DNA from: an uncultured Muribaculaceae bacterium
GTDB lineage: Bacteria > Bacteroidota > Bacteroidia > Bacteroidales > Muribaculaceae
NCBI GenBank assembly: GCA_910586895.1
Contig: CAJUIW010000008.1
Location: 1-64,000 of the forward strand
Reading direction: 5' to 3'
Length of the DNA: 64,000 nt
The notes under the pieces were generated by a model. That model searched no databases. It had not been told where the DNA came from and worked only from the letters and a program-made list of their open reading frames with translations. Numbering within the stretch: the first letter of the stretch is position 1; every line of letters begins with the position of its first letter. Shown here in pieces: positions 51,718 to 61,425 of this stretch. The position numbers were made by a program, and so were the translations under genes.

Positions 51718-54480
51718 TTAGAAACGGAGGCCTACGTTGACAAATACCTTGATACCCTGGGCAAAGAAGTAGCGGTTGGGGTATTTGAGGCGATTGAAGT
51801 CAGTGTAGTCAAATCGTCCCTGCTGGTAGCCGTAAGTCATTATGTTCTTTTTGTTAAGGATATTGTCGACGTTGAGGTTGAGGTTGAGCGACATCGAGCG
51901 GTTGATGTAGATGAGCTTGCCTATCGATGCGTTCAGGACAAAAGCGTTGTTGAGGCGCTCTTCGCCGGTGATGGCTTCCACAGCCTGAGCCAGCTGGTCA
52001 GGGTCGGGATAGCTTGTCCAGAGGTCGCCGAGGGCTTCGTGGCGTATGGGTGAGAGGTTGACGTAGCTGTTGCCCATCCATGAAGCGTTGACGTTGAAGA
52101 ACCACATGCCGGGTGCTGCCCAGTCAAGACCGATGTTAACAGCTGTCTGGGGAGTGCCACCGATATGGTAGTTCTTGATGTAGACTGTTGTGGCGGTATC
52201 GGGCATCATGCCGTTTTCGTAGCTGCGCACTCCGGTAGGATTGTTCTTGTAGCGGTAGCTTGCAATGGTTCCGGCGGCTGTAGCTGTGAGGCTCGGGGTG
52301 ATTTTGAATGCCATGCCGAGTTCAATACCCTTGTACACCTGACGTACGCCTTTCATCACGTAGTTCATGAATGTGGAGTACTGGTCATCGTAGTAAGATG
52401 TGCGTTCGGTCATATCCGACATCTGTGTGTAGAATCCGGTGATTGATCCGCGGAAGCGGCGGTAGTTCCAGTTGTAGCCGAGGTCGGCCGAGAGGATGCG
52501 TGTGTTGGCGAGTCCGTCGATAGCGGTGTCCTTGATACGGGGTGAAATGTAGGCGTATTCAAAGAGAGGAGCCTTTGTGGCGTATTCGGCGTGGCCTGTA
52601 ATGGCGTTGCGGCCGTTGAACTTGTATGTGGCGCCTACTTTTATAGCACCATTGTCGAAGCGGTGGTTTTCACCTTTGCCGTACGAATTGTTGGGAGCGC
52701 GTCCGTTGCGCATCTTACCGTCGCGGAAGAACTGTGTGTAGCTCAGTTCAAGGCCGTAGTTGATGTCCCAGTGGGGGAGCGCTATGGTGTTCTGTAGCCA
52801 AGCGGTGGCCTGAACGGCATGGATGAAGTAGTTGTAGCCGAATATATCGCCGTCCTTTACCTTGCGGTTGGGGTCGTTGAGGTTGTTCTGCAGAATGTTG
52901 GGATTGTCAGGATAGTCACGTTCGCTGAACTGGTCGATGTCGAGCCAGAATTCTCCGCCGAGCAGGTCGCGTATTGTCTTGTAGTAATGTGCGCGTGTCA
53001 CATTGGCGGTGATACCTGCCTGGAGGTTCATGTAGCGGTTCAGACGGTGGTTGAGCACTGAGCTGAATATGAAGTTGAACTGGTCGGAATGACGGTTCTC
53101 CAGGATGTAGGTCGAGCCCTTCTGTGTAGCGTTGGGGTTCTCGCTGTTGTACATATTGTTGAGGTAGTTGGCCTGATACAGGTTGTTCCAGTCGAGCTGG
53201 CGGAACGATTCTGTGTGCCAGAGGTCGGTGTACAGGTCATAGGCCTCTTTGTTGTCGGCAAAGTAGGAGGGGAGATAGCGGTAGTAGTCAGGACGCGGAT
53301 CACGTGCGTTGTACCAGTTCAGGGCCGATGTGCTGTAGTTGACCCAGCGTGCTGCGGCACCGGTATTGAGCTGAGTGCCGTTGCGGGGCTTCCATATCCA
53401 GTTGACAATGAATGTGGGGTCAAAAGTCTCAACTATCTTTGAACTGCGCTTCTTGCCGTCCTGATAGCCCCAGTTGGGGTTGTAGAGGTTTGTGCCGGCG
53501 AGCTGGTAAGCTTCGAGATATGTGGCTGAGTTTGTGGCGCGCTGTGTGGGCGCTCCGAAGGCTGTGAATGTCAGAGAGTGCTGACGGTTGAATTCCTTTT
53601 CGAGCGAGAGGAAGTAGCCTCCTGAATTGTAGAATGTGCCTGGGATGATACCCTCGTTGGCGTAACGTCCTATGGCACCTACTGTCAGACCCCATCCGCG
53701 GTCATTGATGCCGGTCGAGTACATGGCCATGGCACGCAGCTGATAGTTGGAATTGGTGTAGGCTATGCTTCCGTTGAATCCGGGAGCGTAGCTCGATGTG
53801 ATGGTGTTGATATTGGCACTTCCGCCTATGCCGCCGAAGCCGTAGGTGGCCGCACCCAGACCGATGGTGTTGGTGCGGTTGCGGAACGCGCGGTTCATAC
53901 CTCCGAGGGTGGAGTAGTTGAAGCGTCCGCGGGCAAGGTCGTTGAAGGGGATACCGTTGATGTAGGTGGTGTTGAAGTACGAGTCATAGCCGCGTGTACG
54001 GAAGCGCATCAGGCTGAAGTTGTAGCTGGCGGCGTTGTAATACACGTTGTCGCCGGCTCCGGTGAGCACGCCTACTGACTGGGCGTTGCCCTCTTCATCC
54101 TCAAGGGCGGCCTGGTCGAAGATAGCTTCCTGCTGGCTTTCGTAGAATATATTGCCTGCGCCGGTGGTATTCTCAGCCTCAAGGCGCAGCACTCCGAGAG
54201 CAACGATAGTGGCAGGGGTGATTTTGACGGGTGAAGAAAGATCTTCATAGCCGTAGGCCATGACTACTATATCGTCGGTACCGGGAGTGGCACCTTCGAT
54301 AATGAATTCACCTGTGGGGCCTGTTGTCACAGACAACCCCTGTTGATTGAGCATGACAATGGCGCCTGACACCGGATTGCCGGTGGTAGCGTCAATGATC
54401 TTACCCGACACGCCGGTTTTCTGGGCCAGGGCGGGCAGACATACTGTCAGCATCAATAGCAAAAACAGTTTTAGTCGCAT
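51718..54480 (-). CDS. TonB-dependent outer membrane receptor (not SusC-type)
   Basis: A 920-residue beta-barrel receptor. Signal peptide 1-20 (FLLLMLTVCLPALAQ). A carboxypeptidase-regulatory-like domain spans about 20-105 (GVSGKIIDATTGNPVSGAIV). A plug (about 110-250) and a long barrel end in the outer-membrane C-terminal Phe (FVNVGLRF). It lacks a SusD partner and is instead followed by two DUF5689 lipoproteins 26 bases or so downstream. Imported ligand unknown; the divergent secreted nuclease suggests nucleic acid breakdown products. Confidence 0.87.
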   Translation of the reverse strand: MRLKLFLLLMLTVCLPALAQKTGVSGKIIDATTGNPVSGAIVMLNQQGLSVTTGPTGEFIIEGATPGTDDIVVMAYGYEDLSSPVKITPATIVALGVLRLEAENTTGAGNIFYESQQEAIFDQAALEDEEGNAQSVGVLTGAGDNVYYNAASYNFSLMRFRTRGYDSYFNTTYINGIPFNDLARGRFNYSTLGGMNRAFRNRTNTIGLGAATYGFGGIGGSANINTITSSYAPGFNGSIAYTNSNYQLRAMAMYSTGINDRGWGLTVGAIGRYANEGIIPGTFYNSGGYFLSLEKEFNRQHSLTFTAFGAPTQRATNSATYLEAYQLAGTNLYNPNWGYQDGKKRSSKIVETFDPTFIVNWIWKPRNGTQLNTGAAARWVNYSTSALNWYNARDPRPDYYRYLPSYFADNKEAYDLYTDLWHTESFRQLDWNNLYQANYLNNMYNSENPNATQKGSTYILENRHSDQFNFIFSSVLNHRLNRYMNLQAGITANVTRAHYYKTIRDLLGGEFWLDIDQFSERDYPDNPNILQNNLNDPNRKVKDGDIFGYNYFIHAVQATAWLQNTIALPHWDINYGLELSYTQFFRDGKMRNGRAPNNSYGKGENHRFDNGAIKVGATYKFNGRNAITGHAEYATKAPLFEYAYISPRIKDTAIDGLANTRILSADLGYNWNYRRFRGSITGFYTQMSDMTERTSYYDDQYSTFMNYVMKGVRQVYKGIELGMAFKITPSLTATAAGTIASYRYKNNPTGVRSYENGMMPDTATTVYIKNYHIGGTPQTAVNIGLDWAAPGMWFFNVNASWMGNSYVNLSPIRHEALGDLWTSYPDPDQLAQAVEAITGEERLNNAFVLNASIGKLIYINRSMSLNLNLNVDNILNKKNIMTYGYQQGRFDYTDFNRLKYPNRYFFAQGIKVFVNVGLRF

Positions 54481-54857
54481 AAATCGATTGGTTTTGGTTA
54501 TTTTAAGTATGAATATTGTCGGTTATCTATCATAAATCAGGAATATTGTGCTGATTGCTTTCATTCTGTCAGAATAGGCTTGGCAGCAATCAGGGCATAA
54601 ACCCGGATGTTAATCATTTTAACTTTCAAAAGTACAAATAATTTTGGATAGACGGTGCGTAAATCCGGAAAAAACACATCATAATATAACTGCTGCAAAA
54701 GCGCTTGAAAAGCCATGAAATATTTGTATATTTGCATCAATGAACATGACTGGCACCTGTGAATAGGCCGTTGGTAGTCTATGTGGCGGGATTCATAGTT
54801 GTAATTCATGATATCAGCTGAAATAACCAATATTATCATTCTATATCTTCATTGACA
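54481..54857. promoter_or_regulatory. intergenic region with divergent promoters and a leader hairpin
   Basis: No gene is supported. Minus-strand TACTTTTG at 54634-54627 can serve the TonB receptor, giving a leader of about 140 bases. That leader contains a nested stem: CTGATTGCT (54551-54559) with AGCAATCAG (54585-54593), enclosing ATTCT-gtc-AGAAT. On the + strand CTTG at 54704 and TATATTTG at 54727-54734, 19 bases apart, can serve the nuclease. Confidence 0.55.
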
Positions 54858-55883
54858 ATGAAACGTATTCTGCTCGTAGCTGCCTTGATGGTATGCCTAA
54901 GCGCAAGCGCATTCAGCCAGTCGCGCGGACGGCTGGGCGTAGCTTTCTATAACCTTGAGAACCTGTTTGACACTATCAACAACAATGGGAAGTATGACCT
55001 TGAGTTCTCACCCCAGGGCTCGCGTCAGTGGACCGGCAAGCGCTATTGGTCGAAAATCAACAATCTGGCCCGTTGCATAGCTGAGATGAAGGCTGCCAAC
55101 AACAATGTGGTGCCGGCCATAATAGGCGTGAGCGAAATTGAGAACAAGGGTGTGCTTGACGATTTGGTAAAGGCTGCTCCGATTGCCGAATGGAATCTTC
55201 AGGTAGTGCACCATGACTCCCCCGACCGCCGCGGTGTGGATGTGGGGCTGCTCTACAATCCGGCGTACTTCCGTGTGCTCAATGTGACAAACCATCGCCT
55301 GGTGATACCGGGATATGAATCATTCCGCACCCGCGACCAGATGTGCGTCACCGGACTGCTCGGCAAGACCAAGATAAGTGTCATAGTCAATCACTGGCCC
55401 TCACGTCTGGGCGGTCAGGAACAGTCGAGCTATCTGCGTGAGGCTGCCGCCGAACTCAGCAAGCATATAGCCGATTCGCTTTGGGCCATCGACCCGTATC
55501 AGGGTGTGATCATTATGGGCGACCTCAATGATGATCCCCACGACAAGTCATGTGCCAAATCGCTCGGTGCGCTCAAGGATATGAAGAAGGTGCAGGAGCA
55601 TGGATTCTACAACCCCTGGTGGTCGCTGCTTGACAACGGTATCGGTACCCTGGCCTATAAAGGTTCATGGAATCTGTTTGACCAGATCATAGTCAGCGGC
55701 ACTCTGCTCAAGGAGCATGCCAAGGGACGCATGCACTATGTAGGCTGCAAGGTGAATAACTTCGATTTCCTCTATGATACCGAAGGTTCACGTCAGGGCT
55801 ACCCTCTGCGCACATATTCCGGAGGCGTATGGCTTGACGGATATTCCGATCACTTCCCCACGGAGATATTCCTCGGAATCTAA
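54858..55883 (+). CDS. secreted endonuclease/exonuclease/phosphatase-family protein
   Basis: A 341-residue exported enzyme. Signal peptide 1-21 (MKRILLVAALMVCLSASAFS). The EEP fold motifs are complete: FYNLENLFD (Asn), GVSEIEN (metal Glu), RRGVDVGLLYN, VNHWPSR (catalytic His), IIMGDLNDDP (Asp/Asn) and the C-terminal YSDHFPTEI (His). Such enzymes hydrolyse nucleic acids or phosphodiesters with Mg. The in-frame TTG at 54852 is not needed; ATG 54858 gives the signal peptide. It is divergent from the TonB receptor/DUF5689 operon and probably works with it. Confidence 0.88.
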   Translation: MKRILLVAALMVCLSASAFSQSRGRLGVAFYNLENLFDTINNNGKYDLEFSPQGSRQWTGKRYWSKINNLARCIAEMKAANNNVVPAIIGVSEIENKGVLDDLVKAAPIAEWNLQVVHHDSPDRRGVDVGLLYNPAYFRVLNVTNHRLVIPGYESFRTRDQMCVTGLLGKTKISVIVNHWPSRLGGQEQSSYLREAAAELSKHIADSLWAIDPYQGVIIMGDLNDDPHDKSCAKSLGALKDMKKVQEHGFYNPWWSLLDNGIGTLAYKGSWNLFDQIIVSGTLLKEHAKGRMHYVGCKVNNFDFLYDTEGSRQGYPLRTYSGGVWLDGYSDHFPTEIFLGI

Positions 55884-55924
55884 GAATATTTCGTTTTTAT
55901 ACATAAATTTTAACCGAATTATAT

Positions 55925-55932
55925 TATATTTG
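55925..55932 (+). promoter_or_regulatory. -7 element upstream of susC
   Basis: TATATTTG, about 153 bases before the SusC start codon. Confidence 0.5.
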
Positions 55933-55935
55933 CGT

Positions 55936-55980
55936 CATGGCTTTTCCGTAAGGAATGCCATGGCGCAATTTTGGTTTTTT
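55936..55980 (+). promoter_or_regulatory. hairpin at the 5' end of the susC leader
   Basis: CATGGC-tt-TTCC-gtaa-GGAA-t-GCCATG (55936-55962), 12 bases before a six-T run (55975-55980). The predicted transcript start is at about the first stem base, so it is a 5' hairpin or a small attenuator/terminated RNA. Confidence 0.5.
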
Positions 55981-56085
55981 GTAATCGAATTTTATTGATA
56001 CTAAAATAATAAGTGAGAATCCTATACCATGTTATGGTATGGTCCATTTTTTAACCTATATTAATTTTAATACCAGTATTAATTC

Positions 56086-59000
56086 ATGAAAAGAAAGTAC
56101 ATTTCTGTTCTGGCTGCTGTGAGTATGTTGGCTCCGGCTGGCGCTATCCATGCGCAACCTGCTGAGGGGGGGGTAGTTACGCATCTACCGCTCCTGTAGT
56201 TCAATCGTCCGACAAGTGTACAGGGACGGCAGTGGATGAAAATGGCGATCCATTGGTCGGCGCCACAGTAAGTGTGGTGGGGACTAAAATCATGGGGGCC
56301 ACAGACCTTGACGGACGTTTTAGTTTCAGTGGGGTTTCCAAAGGTGCAAAAGTGACAGTGAGTTTCATCGGGTATAATCCGGTGACGGTCACATGGGATG
56401 GAAGTCCACTTACAGTTAAGATGACCCCTGCGGCCAGCACCCTTGATGAGGTGGTGGTAGTGGGATTCGGCACACAGCGCAGGGCCAATATCACTGATGC
56501 TGTGACCACGGTGGACACCAAACGCCTTGAATCACGCCCGGTAACTAATCTGTCGCAGGCTCTGCAGGGAACTGTGCCAGGCCTTAACCTGAGCGCAAGT
56601 GCCTCTGGAGGTGAGCTCGGCAAGGCAATGGATGTCAATATCCGTGGAACAGGTACAATATCAACAGGATCAACCGCACAGACTCTTGTTCTTATTGACG
56701 GTATCGAGGGCAATATGAATGACCTCAATCCTGACGATGTGAAGTCAATCTCAGTGCTCAAGGATGCTGCCGCAAGCTCCATCTACGGTTCACGAGCTGC
56801 ATTCGGTGTGATTCTTATCACCACAAAGAGAGGCGATGTAGGGCGTGCGCGTGTAAGTTATGCCGGCAATGCGCGTTACTACGGTCCCGGTTCGCTGCCC
56901 GATCTTATGAATTCATGGGATTTTGCCAATTATTTCAACGATGCATCCCGCAATGGCGGATCGAATCCTATTTTCAATGATAATACTCTTGACCGTATCA
57001 AGAAATACCGTGCAGGAGAAATCACAACATCCACCATTGCCAATCCCGGCAATGGTAACTGGCAGTTCCATGAACAGGCCAATGATGATGTTGACTGGTA
57101 TGATGTGCACTACAAGTGGTCATGGGCTCAGGAGCATAATCTGAACATAACCGGCGGTACAGAGAAGGCTCAGTACTATATATCAGCCAATTATCTGGGT
57201 CAGGATGGTAACCTGAGTTATGGCGATGACCGTTTTGACCGCCTTTCGGTGAATGCACGTATCAATGCCCAGCCCTACAAATGGCTTGAAGTGGAAGCTA
57301 TTACAAAATATGTATATAAGAAGCTTGACAATCCGCTTTATACTGATCTGGGAGGCCTGCTGTACCATGATATAGTGCGTATGTGGCCCATGATGCCATT
57401 TATGGACCCCAACGGACATTATATGCGAAACGGTAAGATCGCGCAGCTCACCAGCGGCAGCCGCTCCAAGACATCGACCAACAATACATACCTTCAAGGG
57501 CAGCTGATATTCCATCCGTTGAAGAACTGGAACATATATGCCAATGTGGGTTACCGCATGATTAACCAGACTGTCATGCAGAACCTCAACCAGGTATATG
57601 AATACAATCAGGACAATAAGCCACTCACGCTTGCCTATGGCGGCAGTTATGGTGCCGGTCAGACAGGTGCCATGCAGACGTGGCTGAAGGATACTCACCT
57701 GACAACAAGTATACATACCGATTACTCTTTCGGATTTGATGACCACAAATTCAAGGTGATGGTGGGTATGAACACAGAGAAGTATAACGGACGTTGGCTT
57801 GGTGTGAGCCGTATGGACCTTATATCGGAGAAAGTGCCGGAAATAGGCGCCGCTACAGGTGACGACAAGATTACCGGTGCTCCGGCTTATTCATGGTCGA
57901 CAGCCGGTTTCTTCGGACGTATCAACTATGACTACGGCAATAAATACTTCTTCACCGGAAATCTGCGTTATGACGGATCGTCGCGATTCCTCCGCAAGGA
58001 CCGCTGGGGCACATTCGGGTCGGTTTCAGCCGGTTGGAATATCGCGGCCGAAGAATTCCTGGCCAAGGAGCAGACATTCATCAACCAGTTGAAGCCACGT
58101 ATCTCATGGGGTACGCTCGGAAACCAGAACACCACATCGTATTATCCGATGTATCTCAATCAGTCAGTGACCGTCAACGGCGGCAGCTGGCTTATGGACG
58201 GAAGCAACCCCACAGTGGCCGGTAGCCCCGGTGTGATCAGCAACTCTCTTACATGGGAAACCATTGAGTCGCTCAATGTAGGTGTTGACCTCGCTCTGCT
58301 TAACAATCGGTTTACTTTGAATTTTGACTGGTATAACCGCAAGACAAAGAATATGGTGGGTCCCGCTTCTGAAATAGCCGGTATATTCGGTATCGGAATG
58401 CCCTCGTCGAACAACACTGACCTATCTACCAAAGGTTGGGAGCTTGCATTGCAGTGGCAGGATGTGATAGGAAGCGTAAACTACAATGTAGGCTTCAACG
58501 TAAGTGACTCACGTACTTATGTTGACAAATATCCTAATGCCGACAAGTCGCTCAGCACCTATTATGAAGGACAGGAATTAGGGCAGATATGGGGATACGT
58601 GACACACGGTATCGCCAAGAGTAAGGCAGAAATGGACGAATGGCTGGTGAACAACAAGCCCTCCTGGGGCTCAGGCTGGGGCGAAGGTGACATCATGTAC
58701 ACTGACCTCAACAATGACGGTATAATCAATACCGGAGCCAACACGCTGAGCGATCCGGGCGATATGAAGATTCTGGGCAACAGCACACCCCGCTATCGCT
58801 TCGGTGTTACCGCAGGCTTGGGATGGAACGGTATTGACTTCAGCATGTTCTGGCAGGGTGTTGGCAAGCGCGACCTTGCACTCGGCGGAGCCATGTTCTG
58901 GGGTGTGGTAGGTGATGAATGGCAGTCAACCGGCCTTAACGAGCATCTTGACTACTACCGCCCGGCTGATACCGAGTCAAATCTTGGCCCCAATACAGAG

Positions 59001-59303
59001 GCATATTTCCCAAAACCGTATATGAACAATACCAAGAACCAGCGTACTCAGAGCAAGTATATCCAGAATGGAGCATACATACGTCTGAAGAATATCCAGC
59101 TTGGCTACACATTCAAGAGATCGCTTCTTGACAAGATTGGAATCGAGCATCTGCGTGTATATTTCAGCGGTGAGAATATCCTTACTTTCGATCACCTTCC
59201 CTCGGCCTTTGATCCTGAGACAGTCAGCGGCGCCGGTTGGGGTAACGGTAAGACATATCCTCTTCAGAAGACATATTCCTTTGGACTTAATGTGACATTT
59301 TAA
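56086..59303 (+). pseudogene. SusC-like TonB-dependent receptor, out of frame at a G8 tract (possible phase-variable gene)
   Basis: The gene opens with a good signal peptide (MKRKYISVLAAVSMLAPAGA...) at 56086, but this frame stops at 56198-56200. After the run of eight G at 56166-56173 the receptor continues in another frame: SYASTAPVVQSSDKCTGTAV then DENGDPLVGATVSVVGT (carboxypeptidase-like domain), DEVVVVGFGT (TonB/plug start), VLKDAAASSIYGSRAAFGVI and the barrel to the final F. Nine G would join the parts into about 1,072 residues. The GTG at 56232 lacks a signal peptide and is unlikely as a real start. SusC receptors import oligosaccharides. SusD follows after 15 bases. An assembly error is possible. 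Confidence 0.8.
56166..56173 (+). repeat. homopolymer run of eight G in the susC start region
   Basis: GCTGA followed by GGGGGGGG then TAGTTAC. One base fewer or the present number closes the frame (TAG or a stop further on); one more restores it. It lies between signal peptide and mature protein codons. Confidence 0.9.
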
Positions 59304-59318
59304 ACGCATATCTGAAAA

Positions 59319-61328
59319 ATGAAAAATATATTCAAATACTCTCTGCTCGGACTGGCTGCTGTGACACTTGCAGGCTGTGATGACTATCTTGACTCCGAGC
59401 CCATAACAAATGTGAGCACTGAAACATTCCTCTATTCTGAGAATGACCTCGGTGCCTATGCGGCAAATATGTATGGCCTTCTACCCTCACATGGGTCGGG
59501 CTATAATGTAGGCCTCTTCGCCAACGATAACGGTACTGATAATCAGACCGGAGCACAGCCGTCGACATACTTCGTAACCGGACAGATCCATGTAGGCGAT
59601 GCCGGAAATATATGGTATACATGTTCGCAGAACATACGTACATGCAATCATTTCCTCGACAAGGTGATTCCTCGTTATGAAGCCGGTCAGCTCTCAGGCT
59701 CAAGTGCCAATATCCGTCATTATATAGGTGAGATGTATTTTATGCGTGCTCTGGTTTACTACAGCGCTCTTCTGAATTACGGCGACTTCCCAATCAACCG
59801 TACCGGCATAAGCGATGATTATGAAGCGGTACGTGAAGCGTCGAAAAGACGTCCGCGTAATGAAGTGGCCCGTTTTATAATAGAGGATCTTGACAAGGCG
59901 TATGAAATGATGCTGTCCACCCCGCCGATGACTAACCGTCTGACACGTGAATGTGCGGCTCTTCTGAAAAGCCGTGTGGCGCTCTATGAAGGTACATGGG
60001 AGAAGTACCATGCCGGTACAGCTTTTGTTCCTAAAGGTCCCGGATGGCCCGGAGCTTCAGCCGACTATCTGGCTGACTATACTTACGACGGCGATTCCGA
60101 AGTGCGCTATTTCCTTCAGCAGGCCATTGACGCCGCTGAGAAAGTGGTGTCGGCAAGCCCGAACCTTTACAGCGATTATGCAGCCATATTTAATTCAGTT
60201 AACCTCTCTCCGATGAAAGAGGTGCTTCTGTGGCGTCAGTACAGCACTGAGTCCAACAATAATGTCACTCACAATGTGGTCAACTATCTGCAGCGTGACG
60301 GTGCCGGAAATGTTGGCTTCACACGCTCTATGGTTGATAGTTACCTGATGGCTGACGGCAAGCCCATATATGCTTCCGCTGACTACAAGGGTGATGACAG
60401 CTACGAGCATATTTTTGCCGGACGTGACCCGCGTATGGACATGACCATCCTCAAGACCGGCGACCTTCTTTCCGAATCGCCCAACCTGGTGTCATATATC
60501 AAGACTGACGGAAGAGGATATTTCTATCGTCCTCCGCTGTTCGAGGGACAGACAGAAAATGCCAATCCTACCGGCTACAGCCTGCGCAAGGGTCTCAATA
60601 CATCAGGTGACATGCAGTGTACCAAGCCGTCCTATACCGGTTGCCCTGTCTACCGTGTGGCCGAGGCTATGCTCAATTATATCGAGGCTTACTATGAACT
60701 GAATCATAATCTGCAGGGCAATTGCGGTACCTACTGGGCGGCTCTCCGCAGCAGAGCCGGGGTGTCAACTGACTATGCAGCCACGATTGCAGCTACCGAC
60801 ATGTCGCGCGAAAAAGCTGACTGGGGCAGTTACTCAGCCGGGTCGCAGGTTGATGCCACTCTGTACAACATACGCCGTGAGCGACGTGTTGAGCTCGCTG
60901 CCGAAGGATTCCGCTTCAATGACCTGAAGCGCTGGCGTTCGCTGGATCAGGTCAAGGATGTGCATGTGCAGGGCATCAACTTCTGGGATGGTTTCTACAA
61001 ACTTTATACCGAACCCACTCCCGAGGATGCCGCTTCGCCCCTTTCGGTGATAACTCTCAAGCCTTATGACGGAGGCTCTTCGGCCAACGTATCATCAAAG
61101 GATGATATCCACGCCGAGGGTAAGTATCTGTTGCCGTATCGTAAGAGTACAGCCAATATCGGTTTCAACGGATTGAACTGGAACAAGGCTAATTATCTTG
61201 TGCCTATCGTTAACCGTGAATTCCGTCTGACAACGGCTGTGCCCGGGTCTGGTGAGGTTGAGACATCCACCATATATCAGAATCCCGGATGGTCAATGAA
61301 CGACGGTACTCTTCCTTCGGATTTATAA
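59319..61328 (+). CDS. SusD/RagB-family nutrient-binding lipoprotein
   Basis: A 669-residue lipoprotein with lipobox TLAGC (Cys near residue 20). It follows the SusD pattern: DDYLDSEPITNVSTETFLYS near the N-terminus, tetratricopeptide-like helices including GEMYFMRALVYYSALLNYGDFP, and the C-terminal RRERRVELAAEGFRFNDLKR. It captures glycans at the cell surface and hands them to SusC. Directly after the SusC-like gene, so the pair is one operon; a fucosidase follows. Confidence 0.95.
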   Translation: MKNIFKYSLLGLAAVTLAGCDDYLDSEPITNVSTETFLYSENDLGAYAANMYGLLPSHGSGYNVGLFANDNGTDNQTGAQPSTYFVTGQIHVGDAGNIWYTCSQNIRTCNHFLDKVIPRYEAGQLSGSSANIRHYIGEMYFMRALVYYSALLNYGDFPINRTGISDDYEAVREASKRRPRNEVARFIIEDLDKAYEMMLSTPPMTNRLTRECAALLKSRVALYEGTWEKYHAGTAFVPKGPGWPGASADYLADYTYDGDSEVRYFLQQAIDAAEKVVSASPNLYSDYAAIFNSVNLSPMKEVLLWRQYSTESNNNVTHNVVNYLQRDGAGNVGFTRSMVDSYLMADGKPIYASADYKGDDSYEHIFAGRDPRMDMTILKTGDLLSESPNLVSYIKTDGRGYFYRPPLFEGQTENANPTGYSLRKGLNTSGDMQCTKPSYTGCPVYRVAEAMLNYIEAYYELNHNLQGNCGTYWAALRSRAGVSTDYAATIAATDMSREKADWGSYSAGSQVDATLYNIRRERRVELAAEGFRFNDLKRWRSLDQVKDVHVQGINFWDGFYKLYTEPTPEDAASPLSVITLKPYDGGSSANVSSKDDIHAEGKYLLPYRKSTANIGFNGLNWNKANYLVPIVNREFRLTTAVPGSGEVETSTIYQNPGWSMNDGTLPSDL

Positions 61329-61374
61329 TGATGTCAATACTTGCCTGATACGCAAATATTGTATAATTTAGCTT

Positions 61375-61408
61375 GCGGCGCCCGGTATGAAGCTGTAGCG
61401 GGCGCCGC
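61375..61408 (+). promoter_or_regulatory. GC-rich hairpin between susD and fucosidase
   Basis: GCGGCGCCCG pairs with CGGGCGCCGC around a 14-base loop, followed by only weak T. It lies 17 bases before the GH29 start, so partial termination or processing could lower expression of the enzyme relative to SusC/SusD. Confidence 0.55.
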
Positions 61409-61425
61409 ATTATAATAATTACGTC

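Noticed and set aside
54561..54839. 92-residue minus-strand reading frame in the receptor/nuclease gap
   Set aside because: It has no recognisable domain, covers the promoters of both neighbours and its composition is like the surrounding leader sequence.
56232..59303. GTG at 56232 as the true start of the SusC-like gene
   Set aside because: It would remove the signal peptide, which outer-membrane receptors need, and a perfect signal peptide lies upstream in a frame that a single base restores.
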